Shown piece by piece: positions 25,322 to 35,201 of a stretch of DNA of 63,987 nucleotides. The notes under the pieces are model-generated. The model was given only the letters and a program-made list of their open reading frames with translations. It was not told where the DNA came from and did no database searches. The stretch lies in the NCBI GenBank assembly GCA_052174015.1, contig JBQMXM010000005.1, forward strand, positions 1 to 63,987, read 5' to 3'. The position numbers and the translations under genes are program-made. The stretch's first letter is position 1; each line of letters begins with the position of its first letter. The stretch comes from JABCPO02 sp052174015 (GTDB taxonomy: Bacteria > Bacillota > Clostridia > TANB77 > CAG-508).

Positions 25322-26002
25322 TTACATTACATATAACAGTATTGATAACATTTGTAATATACTTGCGATTAATACAAATATATGAAATACTGTATGTGCA
25401 AATTTTATTTTTTTCTTTTTACCTATAACATAAAGTATTGCTCCTATAGAATATGAAATACCACCTGCTAATAATAGATAAAATCCTACTCCTAATAATC
25501 TATATAGGTCTAATATTTTAAATATAATACACCAACCTAATGCTAAATATAGGAATAAAGATATTCGTCTATATCTTTCCATATCAATTGCATTTAATAT
25601 TATTCCGAGTATTGATATTCCCCACACAATTGCAAATATTGCCCATCCCATAACAGGGTTATCTTGCCTTAATGTTACTAATGTATATGGTGTATATGTT
25701 CCTGCTATTAATATAAATATTGTACAATGATCTAATATTCTAAATACTTTTTTAGCCAACAATTTTGAACCCAAAGCATGATAAATTGTAGACATTGCAT
25801 ATAGTATTATTAATGTTGCAGCATATATACTTCCAGATATTATTCCATATATATTATGATGTTTAACTGCAAATATAGGCATTAATACTTGTGCAACTAT
25901 TCCTAGTGCTATACCTAAACCATGTGTAATTGAATTAAATACTTCTTCTAAAATTGTATATGGTGGTATTTTTAAATCTTTTAATCTTGTTCTATTTTTC
26001 AT
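25322..26002 (-). CDS. Hemolysin III family membrane protein
   Basis: A 226-residue protein of the PAQR/hemolysin-III family with seven membrane segments. Conserved FNSITHGLGIALGI near the N-terminus, STIYHALG, RILDHCTIFILIAGTYTP, and the final KFAHTVFHIFVL carry the metal-binding residues of the family. The ATG at 26002 is chosen because GGAGG at 26008-26012 lies five bases upstream; the earlier TTG has none. Cytolytic activity should not be assumed from the family name. It starts 12 bases after the acyl-CoA synthetase gene. Confidence 0.9.
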   Translation of the reverse strand: MKNRTRLKDLKIPPYTILEEVFNSITHGLGIALGIVAQVLMPIFAVKHHNIYGIISGSIYAATLIILYAMSTIYHALGSKLLAKKVFRILDHCTIFILIAGTYTPYTLVTLRQDNPVMGWAIFAIVWGISILGIILNAIDMERYRRISLFLYLALGWCIIFKILDLYRLLGVGFYLLLAGGISYSIGAILYVIGKKKKIKFAHTVFHIFVLIASILQMLSILLYVM

Positions 26003-26014
26003 AGAGACCTCCAA

Positions 26015-27811
26015 CTATTTTTCAAGTTCTGCTTGAATAAGTTTTATTTCTTCAAACCTTTTAATCTTATTTGATGATGTTTTAATAAATTCTTTATTTG
26101 TAACTATTAATCCTTTAATATATTTGTATTTTGGCATTCCCTTATTTATTTCTTTAATTTGCTTCCAAATTGCTTCATATATTTCTTCTTCTGTTTCTAA
26201 ATTTTCTAATTTAGCAATTTCTTCTGAATATTTTGCTTTTACTGTTACTTTTTCATCATCATCATCTTCTTTTAATCCAAATACAAAACATTCCTCTATT
26301 AATGATATTGTCATTAATTTTTCTTCTAATTCTTCTGGAAATATTTTTTTACCATTCTTTAATACTATCATATTTTTTGAACGTCCGCAAATATGTAAGA
26401 ATTTATTATCTGAAATATACCCTAAATCTCCTGTTTTAAACCAACCATCTTGTAATACTTCTTTAGTTGCTTCTTCATTTTTGTAATATCCTTTCATTAC
26501 ACATGGACTTTTAGTATATATATCTCCAATTCCTTTTTCATCTTTGTCTCTGATTTCTACACTTATCTCTGGTAACGCTACTCCTACAGAACCAGTCTTT
26601 TTTTCAAATTGTGTTTCTACAGTAATTACAGGTGAAGTTTCTGTAAGTCCATATCCTTGTATTGTCTCTATTCCAAAATCTATTAATCCTTGTTGTACTT
26701 CTGGATTTAATGCTGATGCTCCACTTACTATTACTCTTAAACCACCTATTTGTTTTAAAATTGACTTAAAAAATACACGCCTTAAATCTATTTTAAATTT
26801 CAATAAAAAATTTGAAATTTTTAATACTTTATTAACTTTCTTTTCAAAACCTTTTTTTCTAATCTGTATAATTACATTTTTGTATAATGCTTCTATTAAT
26901 GCTGGTACTCCTATAAATGCTGTACATCCATATTCTTGTATATTTTTACCTACATATCTTAATCCATCACAATATGCTGTTTGAGAACCTGCCGCTATAA
27001 ATATCAATTGTCCTGTAAGTCCTAATGTATGATGATATGGTAAAAACGCTAATGTTTTATCATGATTATATACTTTAACACTTTTATTAATTACTTCTGT
27101 ATTTCTAGCTATATTTTTTTGTGTTAGCATTACTCCTTTAGCAGATGATGTTGTTCCAGATGTATATACAATTATTCTTACATCATCTTCTTTTAATATA
27201 ATATTTTTTTGTTTTTCTTCTAATTCAGGTATTTCATTATTTTTTTGTTTTTCTTCTATATCAATAATAATCTTTATTAATTCACTCATATTGATTTTTT
27301 GTTTTAACTGACTATTTTCTATATTTAAATCCTTTGTTGAATCAGATATTAAATCTTCTAAAGCTTCATCATATATTAATGTTTCTGAAGCTGATTGTTT
27401 TAATAAGTTGTTTAGTTCTATATTTGTTAAACTTTTATCTAATGGTACAATTATATAATCTGAATATAATGTTGCTATATATGTAACCATCCAAAAATAA
27501 CTATTTTTACCAATAACTGCTAGCTTAGTTGCAAATTCACTTGATTTTTCGCTATCATTTGGTGTACTTATTTTTAAAATATATTTTGATAAAGCTATTA
27601 TATCTTTGTAAAACATATTATATGTTATTTTAATATATTCTTCTTCTGATATATATCTTTTTTCATATAATTCTACATTTGTTAAATTAGATTTTTTTAA
27701 TACAAATGCTATTTTTTCCCCATTATTATTAACTGTATTTTCTATTAAATCTCGTATATTTGATAATCTTTTAAATTTATATCTACTTTTTATTCCTTCT
27801 ATTTTAGACAT
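26015..27811 (-). CDS. AMP-dependent acyl-CoA synthetase (long-chain type)
   Basis: A 598-residue ANL-superfamily enzyme. ATP motif VYTSGTTSSAKGVMLT near residues 216-231, then LAFLPYHHTLG, GYGLTETSPVIT, GWFKTGDLGYISDN, the hinge HICGRSKNMIVLKNGKKIFP, and a C-terminal catalytic lysine in TSSNKIKRFEE. This pattern matches long-chain fatty-acid-CoA ligases, but in anaerobic Firmicutes the true substrate may differ. SD GGAGG precedes the ATG. The DpnII cassette and the terminator at 27901 lie upstream. Confidence 0.88.
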   Translation of the reverse strand: MSKIEGIKSRYKFKRLSNIRDLIENTVNNNGEKIAFVLKKSNLTNVELYEKRYISEEEYIKITYNMFYKDIIALSKYILKISTPNDSEKSSEFATKLAVIGKNSYFWMVTYIATLYSDYIIVPLDKSLTNIELNNLLKQSASETLIYDEALEDLISDSTKDLNIENSQLKQKINMSELIKIIIDIEEKQKNNEIPELEEKQKNIILKEDDVRIIVYTSGTTSSAKGVMLTQKNIARNTEVINKSVKVYNHDKTLAFLPYHHTLGLTGQLIFIAAGSQTAYCDGLRYVGKNIQEYGCTAFIGVPALIEALYKNVIIQIRKKGFEKKVNKVLKISNFLLKFKIDLRRVFFKSILKQIGGLRVIVSGASALNPEVQQGLIDFGIETIQGYGLTETSPVITVETQFEKKTGSVGVALPEISVEIRDKDEKGIGDIYTKSPCVMKGYYKNEEATKEVLQDGWFKTGDLGYISDNKFLHICGRSKNMIVLKNGKKIFPEELEEKLMTISLIEECFVFGLKEDDDDEKVTVKAKYSEEIAKLENLETEEEIYEAIWKQIKEINKGMPKYKYIKGLIVTNKEFIKTSSNKIKRFEEIKLIQAELEK

Positions 27812-27900
27812 GTTGCCTCCTTATGATTATTTTACATTAATCTATTATTTATTGCAATAGAAAAAATTAATTTAAATTAACTATATAATAAATCTAATAC

Positions 27901-27931
27901 AAATAGAGAATACCTAATGTATCCTCTATTT
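27901..27931 (-). terminator. Terminator hairpin shared by host and cassette
   Basis: Minus strand AAATAGAG.ATAC pairs with GTAT.CTCTATTT, 12 pairs with one mismatch and a five-base loop. It follows the DpnII-like gene. The 5' arm plus loop is duplicated at 29895, after yvcK, without its 3' arm, which suggests the hairpin was originally the yvcK terminator. Confidence 0.65.
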
Positions 27932-27946
27932 AATTAGATTTTATTT
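27915..27946 (+). repeat. 32-bp direct repeat flanking the DpnII cassette, copy 1
   Basis: Matches 29895-29926 at 30 of 32 positions; the first 22 are identical. It begins in the loop of the terminator hairpin and ends at the stop codon of the DpnII-like gene. Confidence 0.85.
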
Positions 27947-28804
27947 CAATAATTGTTTCATAATTCCATTTTGTAGATCATTGATATTATATATATTTTC
28001 CATTTTATCAAAAGTATCTTTTAAATTATTTTTTGCTGATTTCCACCCAATACCATCTGTGAACCATATAAATTTAAAACCTTTAATATTATCAGATTCT
28101 TCTGATATTAATTTATAACTTCTTGCTACTTCATTTAACTTAGAACCCCCTGAAGCATAAAAATTAGTTTCTATACCATAAATATATTGATCTGTTTTTA
28201 TAACAAAATCAAATCTTTTTGTAGAATTACTTCTATTACTTATATTTGACATATCTATTTTCCATTTTTCTTCTATTTCTTCTAAATACATTTCTTTAAA
28301 ATATGTCTTTTCTTTTTTAAATCCTGCTTCTTTAATGAATTTTTCAACTAAATCTTCCATTAAGTGTCCACCACGATTTTTTCTAGCATTTGAATTTAAA
28401 CCACATTCAACTCCTAAAACATAGTCATATAAATTGTTTATTAAATGTTTTTCTAATAATTCAAATAACCCTGTTTTTCTCATAAACACTATATAATCTG
28501 AAATCTTATAATTCATATTATCAAAATTATATTTAAATTTCTTTCCAAAATTATTTAAAACTATAATTTCTGATTCTCTAACTGCTATTAATATAGGTAT
28601 ACATTTAATAACTGTTGGATATTTTAGAATTATTTTTTTAAATTCTTTTTCAATATTTTTACTACCTATTAGAGAGTTTAAAATATTTAATTCTACTTTA
28701 TATTCTTCTGCATTTTTATATACTGTCTCAAAATCTATATAATATTTATAAGTTGATATACTATCTGTAAATGTAGATAACCATTCTGTAAAATTTCTTT
28801 TCAT
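27941..28804 (-). CDS. Type II restriction endonuclease, DpnII/MboI family
   Basis: A 287-residue enzyme like DpnII and MboI, which cut unmethylated GATC. Recognisable blocks are NILNSLIGSKNIEKEFKKII, KCIPILIAVRESEI, RKNRGGHLMEDLVEKFI, and the PD-(D/E)xK core KRFDFVIKTDQYIYGIETNFY followed by GGSKLNEVARSYK and WFTDGIGW. Length is the family norm. The cognate adenine methylase is encoded immediately upstream in the same direction, 82 bases away. The single-strand methylase found in the DpnII locus of Streptococcus is absent. Confidence 0.93.
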   Translation of the reverse strand: MKRNFTEWLSTFTDSISTYKYYIDFETVYKNAEEYKVELNILNSLIGSKNIEKEFKKIILKYPTVIKCIPILIAVRESEIIVLNNFGKKFKYNFDNMNYKISDYIVFMRKTGLFELLEKHLINNLYDYVLGVECGLNSNARKNRGGHLMEDLVEKFIKEAGFKKEKTYFKEMYLEEIEEKWKIDMSNISNRSNSTKRFDFVIKTDQYIYGIETNFYASGGSKLNEVARSYKLISEESDNIKGFKFIWFTDGIGWKSAKNNLKDTFDKMENIYNINDLQNGIMKQLLK

Positions 28805-28886
28805 ATATTATTCTTCCTTTATTTTTATATAAATTATAAACTAGATACTTCTAACTGCCTTAACATATTCAAAGTATTATTTTCCA

Positions 28887-29819
28887 TTAAAAACATTGTT
28901 TTTTTACCTTAGCATTAGTTTTAACTTCATTATAATTAGTTATAAGTAGTTCTGAAATTTCTCCCCTACCTTTTGCATTTGAATTAATTCTTCTTTTAGA
29001 ATAAATTTCATTTATGTAAAATCCTTTATAAATTTCTTCAAAAAAGTTATCATTTATATTTGTATTTTTAGGATTTGAATTTGATAACATTAGTTTCGCT
29101 CTTTTTTTATCTAATGATTTAAAAAAATTAGCTAGTTCTTTTTGATTATTATCATTAAATTCTTCTTTTGTATATGATGTAAATCCCGATGTTAAAGATA
29201 AAGGTCTGTATGGTGGATCAAAATACACAAAACTTTTACTATCTATATATTTATCACTATTTGTATAATCTCCAAATTCAAAATTAACATTTTGGATTAA
29301 CTTTGATAATTTTCTTAAATTAGTTGCATTACATATTTGGGGATTTTTATATTTTCCAAAAGGTACATTAAACTTCCCACTTTTGTTAACTCTATATAAT
29401 CCATTAAAACACGTTCTATTAAGAAATATAAATTCTGAGGCTCTTTTTACATTCATTTCATTTTCTTCAAGATTATATGAATTATATTCTTTTCTAATAA
29501 TATAAAAATATTCTGCTGCTTTTTCTTCATTTAAAGTAAAAAAATGTTTTTCTTTTTTTTCTAATTCTTGTATTAAGTTTTCTACATTATATTTAATCAC
29601 ATTATAACAATTTATTAAATCTATATTAATATCAAATGCATAAGCTTCTTTTATGTTATAATTTTGTAGAATATGTATTAATACTGCTCCACCACCTAAA
29701 AATGGCTCAATATATTTATCTATTTCATTACCTATATCTATCGGATAATAATCTTGTAATTGTGGTATCAAACTTCCTTTTCCACCCGCCCATTTAACAA
29801 AAGGTTTAATAGTGTTCAT
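28887..29819 (-). CDS. DNA adenine methylase, Dam/M.DpnII family
   Basis: A 310-residue N6-adenine methyltransferase of the alpha (Dam) class. SAM-binding FVKWAGGKGSLIPQL (residues 7-21), YIEPFLGGGAVLIHIL near 37-52, and catalytic FVYFDPPYRPLS near 197-208 are intact. It should methylate GATC and protect the host from the adjacent DpnII-like enzyme. It is the first gene of the two-gene cassette and has its own promoter at 29851-29879. SD GGAG precedes the ATG. Confidence 0.93.
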   Translation of the reverse strand: MNTIKPFVKWAGGKGSLIPQLQDYYPIDIGNEIDKYIEPFLGGGAVLIHILQNYNIKEAYAFDINIDLINCYNVIKYNVENLIQELEKKEKHFFTLNEEKAAEYFYIIRKEYNSYNLEENEMNVKRASEFIFLNRTCFNGLYRVNKSGKFNVPFGKYKNPQICNATNLRKLSKLIQNVNFEFGDYTNSDKYIDSKSFVYFDPPYRPLSLTSGFTSYTKEEFNDNNQKELANFFKSLDKKRAKLMLSNSNPKNTNINDNFFEEIYKGFYINEIYSKRRINSNAKGRGEISELLITNYNEVKTNAKVKKQCF

Positions 29820-29850
29820 ATTATCTCCTTAATATCTTTTATTATATTAA

Positions 29851-29879
29851 ATTATAATCAGAATGATTTAAAAAATCAA
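29851..29879 (-). promoter_or_regulatory. Promoter of the restriction-modification cassette
   Basis: Minus strand TTGATT (29879-29874), 17-base spacer, TATAAT (29856-29851). It lies between the right-hand repeat and the methylase, so the cassette carries its own promoter and the methylase is made first. Confidence 0.7.
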
Positions 29880-29894
29880 TAGGATTGGAATTTT

Positions 29895-29926
29895 TAATGT
29901 ATCCTCTATTTAATTATGTTTTATTT
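29895..29926 (+). repeat. 32-bp direct repeat flanking the DpnII cassette, copy 2
   Basis: Partner of 27915-27946. It starts at the yvcK stop codon and stops within what would be the loop of the yvcK terminator; the 3' half of the hairpin is missing here. Confidence 0.85.
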
Positions 29927-30972
29927 ATTTTTTCTTTCTTTTAAACTCTTTTGTTTTAGTAGTATTTAAAAATATTTCTATTATCTTTTTAGCTACTGCA
30001 TCTGTATCATGTTTTATATATTTAGTTGTTTCAGTTATAGTATTTAATTCTTCTATAGTATTACCTTGTATTAAAGATATGTTATGCTCTTTTAAAAATG
30101 CTATGTCTTCATCTGTTATTAATACTTGTTCTTGATTCTTTTTTAAATATCTTGAAATTATCTCAGTATTTTTTATCCTGTAATTATTTGCTATTACATA
30201 ATCTAACTTAAGATTAGGTGCATGTTTAAGCAATGCTTCTATATGTTTAGTTATTGTATATTTTTCTGTTTCACCATATTGTGTCATAACATTCTGTATA
30301 TATATTTTTTTAGCTTTTGTTTTAGTAAGTGCTTCTTGTATTTCTGATACTAATAGATTTGGAATAACTGATGTATATAGGCTTCCTGGCCCTATAACTA
30401 TAATATCTGCATTATATATTTCTTCTATAGCTCCGTGTCATTGCTAAAGCATCTACAGGAGTTAACTCTATTTTATCTATCTCACTTTTTTGTTTAATTA
30501 CTTCTTCTGGTATCTGTGATTCTCCAAAAACCTTATTTCCATTTTTAAGTGTTGCTATCAAATTAATATTTGATGTAGTCATAGGATATACTTTACCTGT
30601 AAGATTTAATATATTACTACTTTCAACTACTGCTTTTTCAAAGCTTCCATATACTCCATTTAATGCTGCTAAAAACAAATTGCCAAAACTTTGTCCTTTT
30701 AATATTCCTTTATCAAACCTATAGTTTAATACTTTTTCCATTTGTGGCTCTATATTTGATAATGCAAGCAGACATGCTCTAACATCTCCAGGTGGTAACA
30801 TTCCAAGGTCTTCTCTTAAAACTCCTGTTCCTCCACCATTGTCTCCCATTGCAACAATTGTTGAAATATTATTAGTAACTTTTTTTAATCCTTTAAGCAT
30901 TACACTGTTGCCAGTTCCTCCACCTATTACAACTATTTTAGGATTAATAGTAATTTTATTCATATTATTCAT
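29925..30972 (-). pseudogene. yvcK-like gluconeogenesis factor, broken by a +1 frameshift
   Basis: YvcK/CofD-like protein needed in Bacillus for growth on gluconeogenic substrates and for cell-wall synthesis. The first frame encodes VVIGGGTGNSVMLKGLK, AMGDNGGGTGVLREDLG, PPGDVRACLLALS and QSFGNLFLAAL up to about residue 180. A second frame, one base on, continues with NADIIVIGPGSLYTSVIPNL and NVMTQYGETEKYTI to 29925. The shift fits one extra base in the CC at 30433-30434 (ACACGGAGC on the minus strand; without it TRAIEE would read on). Joined, the protein is about 348 residues, near normal. It is either a recent null mutation or a sequencing or assembly error. Normal neighbours rapZ and whiA are absent. 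Confidence 0.85.
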
Positions 30973-33900
30973 CTCCTAATATTAATATTTTTTTAAACTT
31001 ACTTGTATATATCATTGGTATAATTATATATTCTGGATATGCTTTTTTTAATGCATACATATATATTTCTAATTGCTCGTAATATTTATCTATAAATTGT
31101 TCTTCATATCTTAAATTATCCGTCTTGTAATCTAATAATAATATCTTTTTTTCGTCTTCAAGTACTATAAAGCTATCTATTACTCCTTGTAATACTTGTC
31201 CTTTAACTATCTTCTTATTAAATTTCTTGCCAAATTCTTCATCTAGCTCTAAATAGAAAGCTTTCTCTTTATATATTGTACCCTTAATATCATTACAATA
31301 TATCTTATACATATACTCATAATATTTTGTTTTAATATATTCATATATTGCTTTTTTATCTACTACTTCCAATTCTTCTTCTGTATATATTTCTTTTTCT
31401 AATATTTCTTTTAAAAAATTATCTATATACATATATATTTCTTCTTGACTTTTATTTGGTGAAATATATCCAAGCATTTCAAATATTGAGTGGATTATTG
31501 TACCTCTTTCTTTACCAAGTATATTTTTAGATTCTTCTTGCATAAATTTAGGTTTATCTACAATTATTTTAACATCATTTGTTTTAACATCATTATTTTC
31601 TGTTGTCTGCTCTGTATTTTTATGAACTCTTGAAGTTATTTCACTAACAGATAGTTTAATATTTTTAAATTCATCATTTTTAATCATATTAACACCATTA
31701 TTTATGCTATTATTTTCAATTAAAGATAATTTATCTAGAATTAAATTTCTATTTTTTTCTAATATTTTAAGCGTTTCATTTTCTTTATCTTCTTTATCTT
31801 TTGTATATTCATTTCTTTCTGTATTTGATATAACATCTATATTTTCTTTTTTTCCAAGTATTTTATCAATAACCTTTTTTATAAAACCTATATTAAGTGA
31901 ATCTATAAGGCTACTTTTCTTTGCCTTTTCACTTTGTATATATGATGATAGTATCAAAGCTATTGGATTTACTTCTTCTATCATAGTTATATCTTTTAAA
32001 TTAGCTATTTCTTTAATATATGTAATTAATATTTGTTTTAAGTATGAGTTTTGTTTTTTTAGATATACTGGTAAAAATTCTTCGTTTTGTATATTTAAGT
32101 TATTTAATGACTTAACTTTGTTAAGTACTTCCTCTAGAGTACCTTGAACCTGTCCAACTATAATTAGTTTTTCTATTGCTCTTGTTAATGCTACATAAAG
32201 TAATCTACTTTCTTCTTGCATTTCTTCTATCTGTTTTTCATATTGAATTACTTTTTTTAATATTGATGGATATTTAATATTATAATTATTTTCAAATATA
32301 TCAAATCCTAACCCTAATTCTTCAGAATATACTATATCTGTAATTTCTGGGGGTTTAGATGTTTTTTCTGCTTCAAGTAATATCACTACAGGAAATTGTA
32401 GACCTTTACTTTTATGTATTGTCATAATTTTTACAGCATTTTCATCTAATGTGTCTAATTGTACTTTTGGTTTGACTTTATCATCTAATTTTTTCATTTC
32501 GTTAATATATGATATATATCGTGAAAGTGTTAATTGTTCATTGGTATTTTTTTCTAATTCATGTGTTTTTTCTAACACTTTATCTAAATATATTAGAATT
32601 TTATCATCTTCTCCAGAATGTTCTTTCTTTAAATGTATATATTCATAATATCCACTTTTCATTATCATATCATATAATAATTTATGAATTTCTAAACTTT
32701 TTATATATTTTGTATAATATTTAAAATCTTCTATAAACTGTTTTAATTTACTAAAAAGTACTGTATTTTCTATACTAATCAAATTAAACTTTTCTTTTAA
32801 TTCTTTTTCTGTAAATACTTCAGGAGTATTTTGAATTTTTTCAAATATTTGTATATATTCTAAAATACATTCATAAATTGTTTCTTTTTTTGTTATTAAT
32901 TTTAATTGTATTAATTCATTTAACTCTACATTTACAAAATATGATCTAAGTACTGCTGCCATATCTAAATCTTGTAATGGATTATCTAAAATTTTTAAAT
33001 AACTTAATATTAATTCTACTTCAGGTACTTCATATATATTTTGACCTATATCTGTAACAACAGGTATATTATATTGTTTTAATACATTTTCTATTAATGG
33101 TGCTGAAGAGGTTACTCCTCTTAATAATATAGCGATATCTTTAAACTCTATCTTCTTTTTATGCACTTTTTCTATATTTTCATCATTTATTAACTCTAAT
33201 ATTCTTTTTGCAATTATATGTGCTTGTTTTTCTTGATTTTTTAGTTTAGATACATTTTCTAAAAAATCATTTGTCTCTTCATCCCACAAATTATACATTG
33301 TACCTGTATTTTCTGTTTTAAATTTTTCTTTTTGTAATTTTTGTACATCTTCTTTTATATATTGATCTATTTCTTCATTCTTATTAATTAATAATATTTC
33401 TGTTCTTAATGCATTAGATATTTTCTCACTATCTCTATTATTTTCAGTATCAATTATACTAGATACAAACCTAGTTGGATTTAAGTATTGTTCTTTTGTA
33501 TATTCTACAATACTTGTTTCTTTTTGCATGATATTTTTAAAAATATTGTTTGAAAACTCTAATATATGGTTATAACTTCTAAAGTTTTTAGAAAGTCTAA
33601 TTAATTTTTTAGGTATTTCTACTGTTTCTATTGTATTATCTGTCTCAGTAGTTACATCTGTGTTTTGAATTTCATATGTATTTTCTTTTTCAACAAACAG
33701 ATCTGGTCTTGAGTTTCTAAACCCATAGATACTTTGTTTTGAGTCTCCTACTTGAAATAATTTTTTGTTTGTTATTGCTTTTAATATATATTCTTGCTTT
33801 AAGTTTATATCTTGATATTCATCTATTTGTACTTCATAATATGTTTTTTGAATTTCTTCTGCTATTTTTGAAAATACATATCCATCTTCTGTTTTTACAT

Positions 33901-35176
33901 ATAGTAGTTTAATTGCATAGTCTTCTAAGTCATTATAGTCTAAAAAGTTTTTCTTTAGCTTTTCTTTAGAATACATATCATAATATTTAAATATAATATC
34001 TTTAAAAGCTTCATGTGTTAGTAATATATCTTTTAATTCTAAATATATATTTGAAAAAGATATTTCAAATACTTCTTTAATTTCTTTATATACGTCATCT
34101 TTTAAACTTGTTCTAATTTCCTTTAATTTATCGGCTTCTTCTTTTAAAGTATTTTTAGATGTGATTGAAGGCCATTTAGTAAACTTGTAATACAATACCA
34201 TATCTTTTAATTTTATATATTTTTTATATAAGTTTTCTATATCTTCTGTATTGTCTGTATTTTTTTGATTTTCTTCATTTTCTGTTTTGGACATATCAAG
34301 ATTTTTTAATAATTCTGTATAATGAATTTTATCATTTACAATTGTATCTAATATTTTTTGTACAGTTTCTTTTTCTTTAATATCTAAATTAATACTCCAA
34401 GTAGATATATCATTAATTAAATTTTCTGATACTTGAACTAAATATTCTAAGTTTTTAATTACTTTTTTTAATAATATTTGTCCCCTTTTATCTTTTAAAA
34501 ACCTATATATAGCTTGTTTATTACATTTTTCTAAATCATACTTATCATTATTTAAATTTAAATTATTCTCTCCTATTATGTTTGAGATTTCTGATATTAT
34601 ATTGTCTATCCATTCTTCTTTAAATGGTAATGATTCTAGATTTCTTAATACTTCTTCTATTGCAATTACTAAGGCTTCATCTCCATCTTTTGATACATAC
34701 TTATTTACTAAATACATGTATTTATCTGACTTTTTTTCATATTCTTCTTCTAATATTTTAAGTAATACTTTTTTTCTTAGAGCAGATATTTCTTCTTCTG
34801 ATGTTATTTGAATTTTTGGAGATATTTTAAGATTATAGAAGTTTTCTCGTATTAATGAATAGCAAAATGAGTGTATAGTTGAAATATGTGCATTTGGTAA
34901 TAACTTTAATTGTTTTTTTAAGTGTTTTGAATGTGGATTTTTTTCAATTTCTTTTTGTAATGCTTGTTGAAAACGTTGTTTCATTTCTGATGCTGCTGCA
35001 TTTGTAAATGTTAATACTATTAATTTATCTATATCTATATTATCTTTTAATACAATATTTATTAATCTCTCAATTAATATTGCTGTTTTCCCAGAACCTG
35101 CCGCTGCTGAAACTAAAATGTGTCCTTTTTCTTTTATTGCCTGCATTTGTTCCTGACTCCAAACTATTTCACTCAT
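30965..35176 (-). CDS. addA: ATP-dependent helicase/nuclease subunit A (AddA)
   Basis: A 1403-residue UvrD-type helicase with a C-terminal nuclease. Walker A SAAAGSGKTAIL near residues 18-29, LTFTNAAASEMKQRF, Walker B QIDEYQDIN, QVGDSKQSIYGFR, VKIMTIHKSKGLQFPVV, LLYVALTRA, and the nuclease motif LLLDYKTDN near the C-terminus. AddAB processes double-strand breaks for recombination. It is longer than most AddA proteins (about 1,230), mainly through Lys/Glu-rich insertions. AddB normally precedes AddA but is not in this window; rnr lies upstream instead. Its end overlaps yvcK by eight bases. Confidence 0.93.
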   Translation of the reverse strand: MSEIVWSQEQMQAIKEKGHILVSAAAGSGKTAILIERLINIVLKDNIDIDKLIVLTFTNAAASEMKQRFQQALQKEIEKNPHSKHLKKQLKLLPNAHISTIHSFCYSLIRENFYNLKISPKIQITSEEEISALRKKVLLKILEEEYEKKSDKYMYLVNKYVSKDGDEALVIAIEEVLRNLESLPFKEEWIDNIISEISNIIGENNLNLNNDKYDLEKCNKQAIYRFLKDKRGQILLKKVIKNLEYLVQVSENLINDISTWSINLDIKEKETVQKILDTIVNDKIHYTELLKNLDMSKTENEENQKNTDNTEDIENLYKKYIKLKDMVLYYKFTKWPSITSKNTLKEEADKLKEIRTSLKDDVYKEIKEVFEISFSNIYLELKDILLTHEAFKDIIFKYYDMYSKEKLKKNFLDYNDLEDYAIKLLYVKTEDGYVFSKIAEEIQKTYYEVQIDEYQDINLKQEYILKAITNKKLFQVGDSKQSIYGFRNSRPDLFVEKENTYEIQNTDVTTETDNTIETVEIPKKLIRLSKNFRSYNHILEFSNNIFKNIMQKETSIVEYTKEQYLNPTRFVSSIIDTENNRDSEKISNALRTEILLINKNEEIDQYIKEDVQKLQKEKFKTENTGTMYNLWDEETNDFLENVSKLKNQEKQAHIIAKRILELINDENIEKVHKKKIEFKDIAILLRGVTSSAPLIENVLKQYNIPVVTDIGQNIYEVPEVELILSYLKILDNPLQDLDMAAVLRSYFVNVELNELIQLKLITKKETIYECILEYIQIFEKIQNTPEVFTEKELKEKFNLISIENTVLFSKLKQFIEDFKYYTKYIKSLEIHKLLYDMIMKSGYYEYIHLKKEHSGEDDKILIYLDKVLEKTHELEKNTNEQLTLSRYISYINEMKKLDDKVKPKVQLDTLDENAVKIMTIHKSKGLQFPVVILLEAEKTSKPPEITDIVYSEELGLGFDIFENNYNIKYPSILKKVIQYEKQIEEMQEESRLLYVALTRAIEKLIIVGQVQGTLEEVLNKVKSLNNLNIQNEEFLPVYLKKQNSYLKQILITYIKEIANLKDITMIEEVNPIALILSSYIQSEKAKKSSLIDSLNIGFIKKVIDKILGKKENIDVISNTERNEYTKDKEDKENETLKILEKNRNLILDKLSLIENNSINNGVNMIKNDEFKNIKLSVSEITSRVHKNTEQTTENNDVKTNDVKIIVDKPKFMQEESKNILGKERGTIIHSIFEMLGYISPNKSQEEIYMYIDNFLKEILEKEIYTEEELEVVDKKAIYEYIKTKYYEYMYKIYCNDIKGTIYKEKAFYLELDEEFGKKFNKKIVKGQVLQGVIDSFIVLEDEKKILLLDYKTDNLRYEEQFIDKYYEQLEIYMYALKKAYPEYIIIPMIYTSKFKKILILGDE

Positions 35177-35201
35177 TTTTTTACCTTTCTATTATATTTT
35201 A

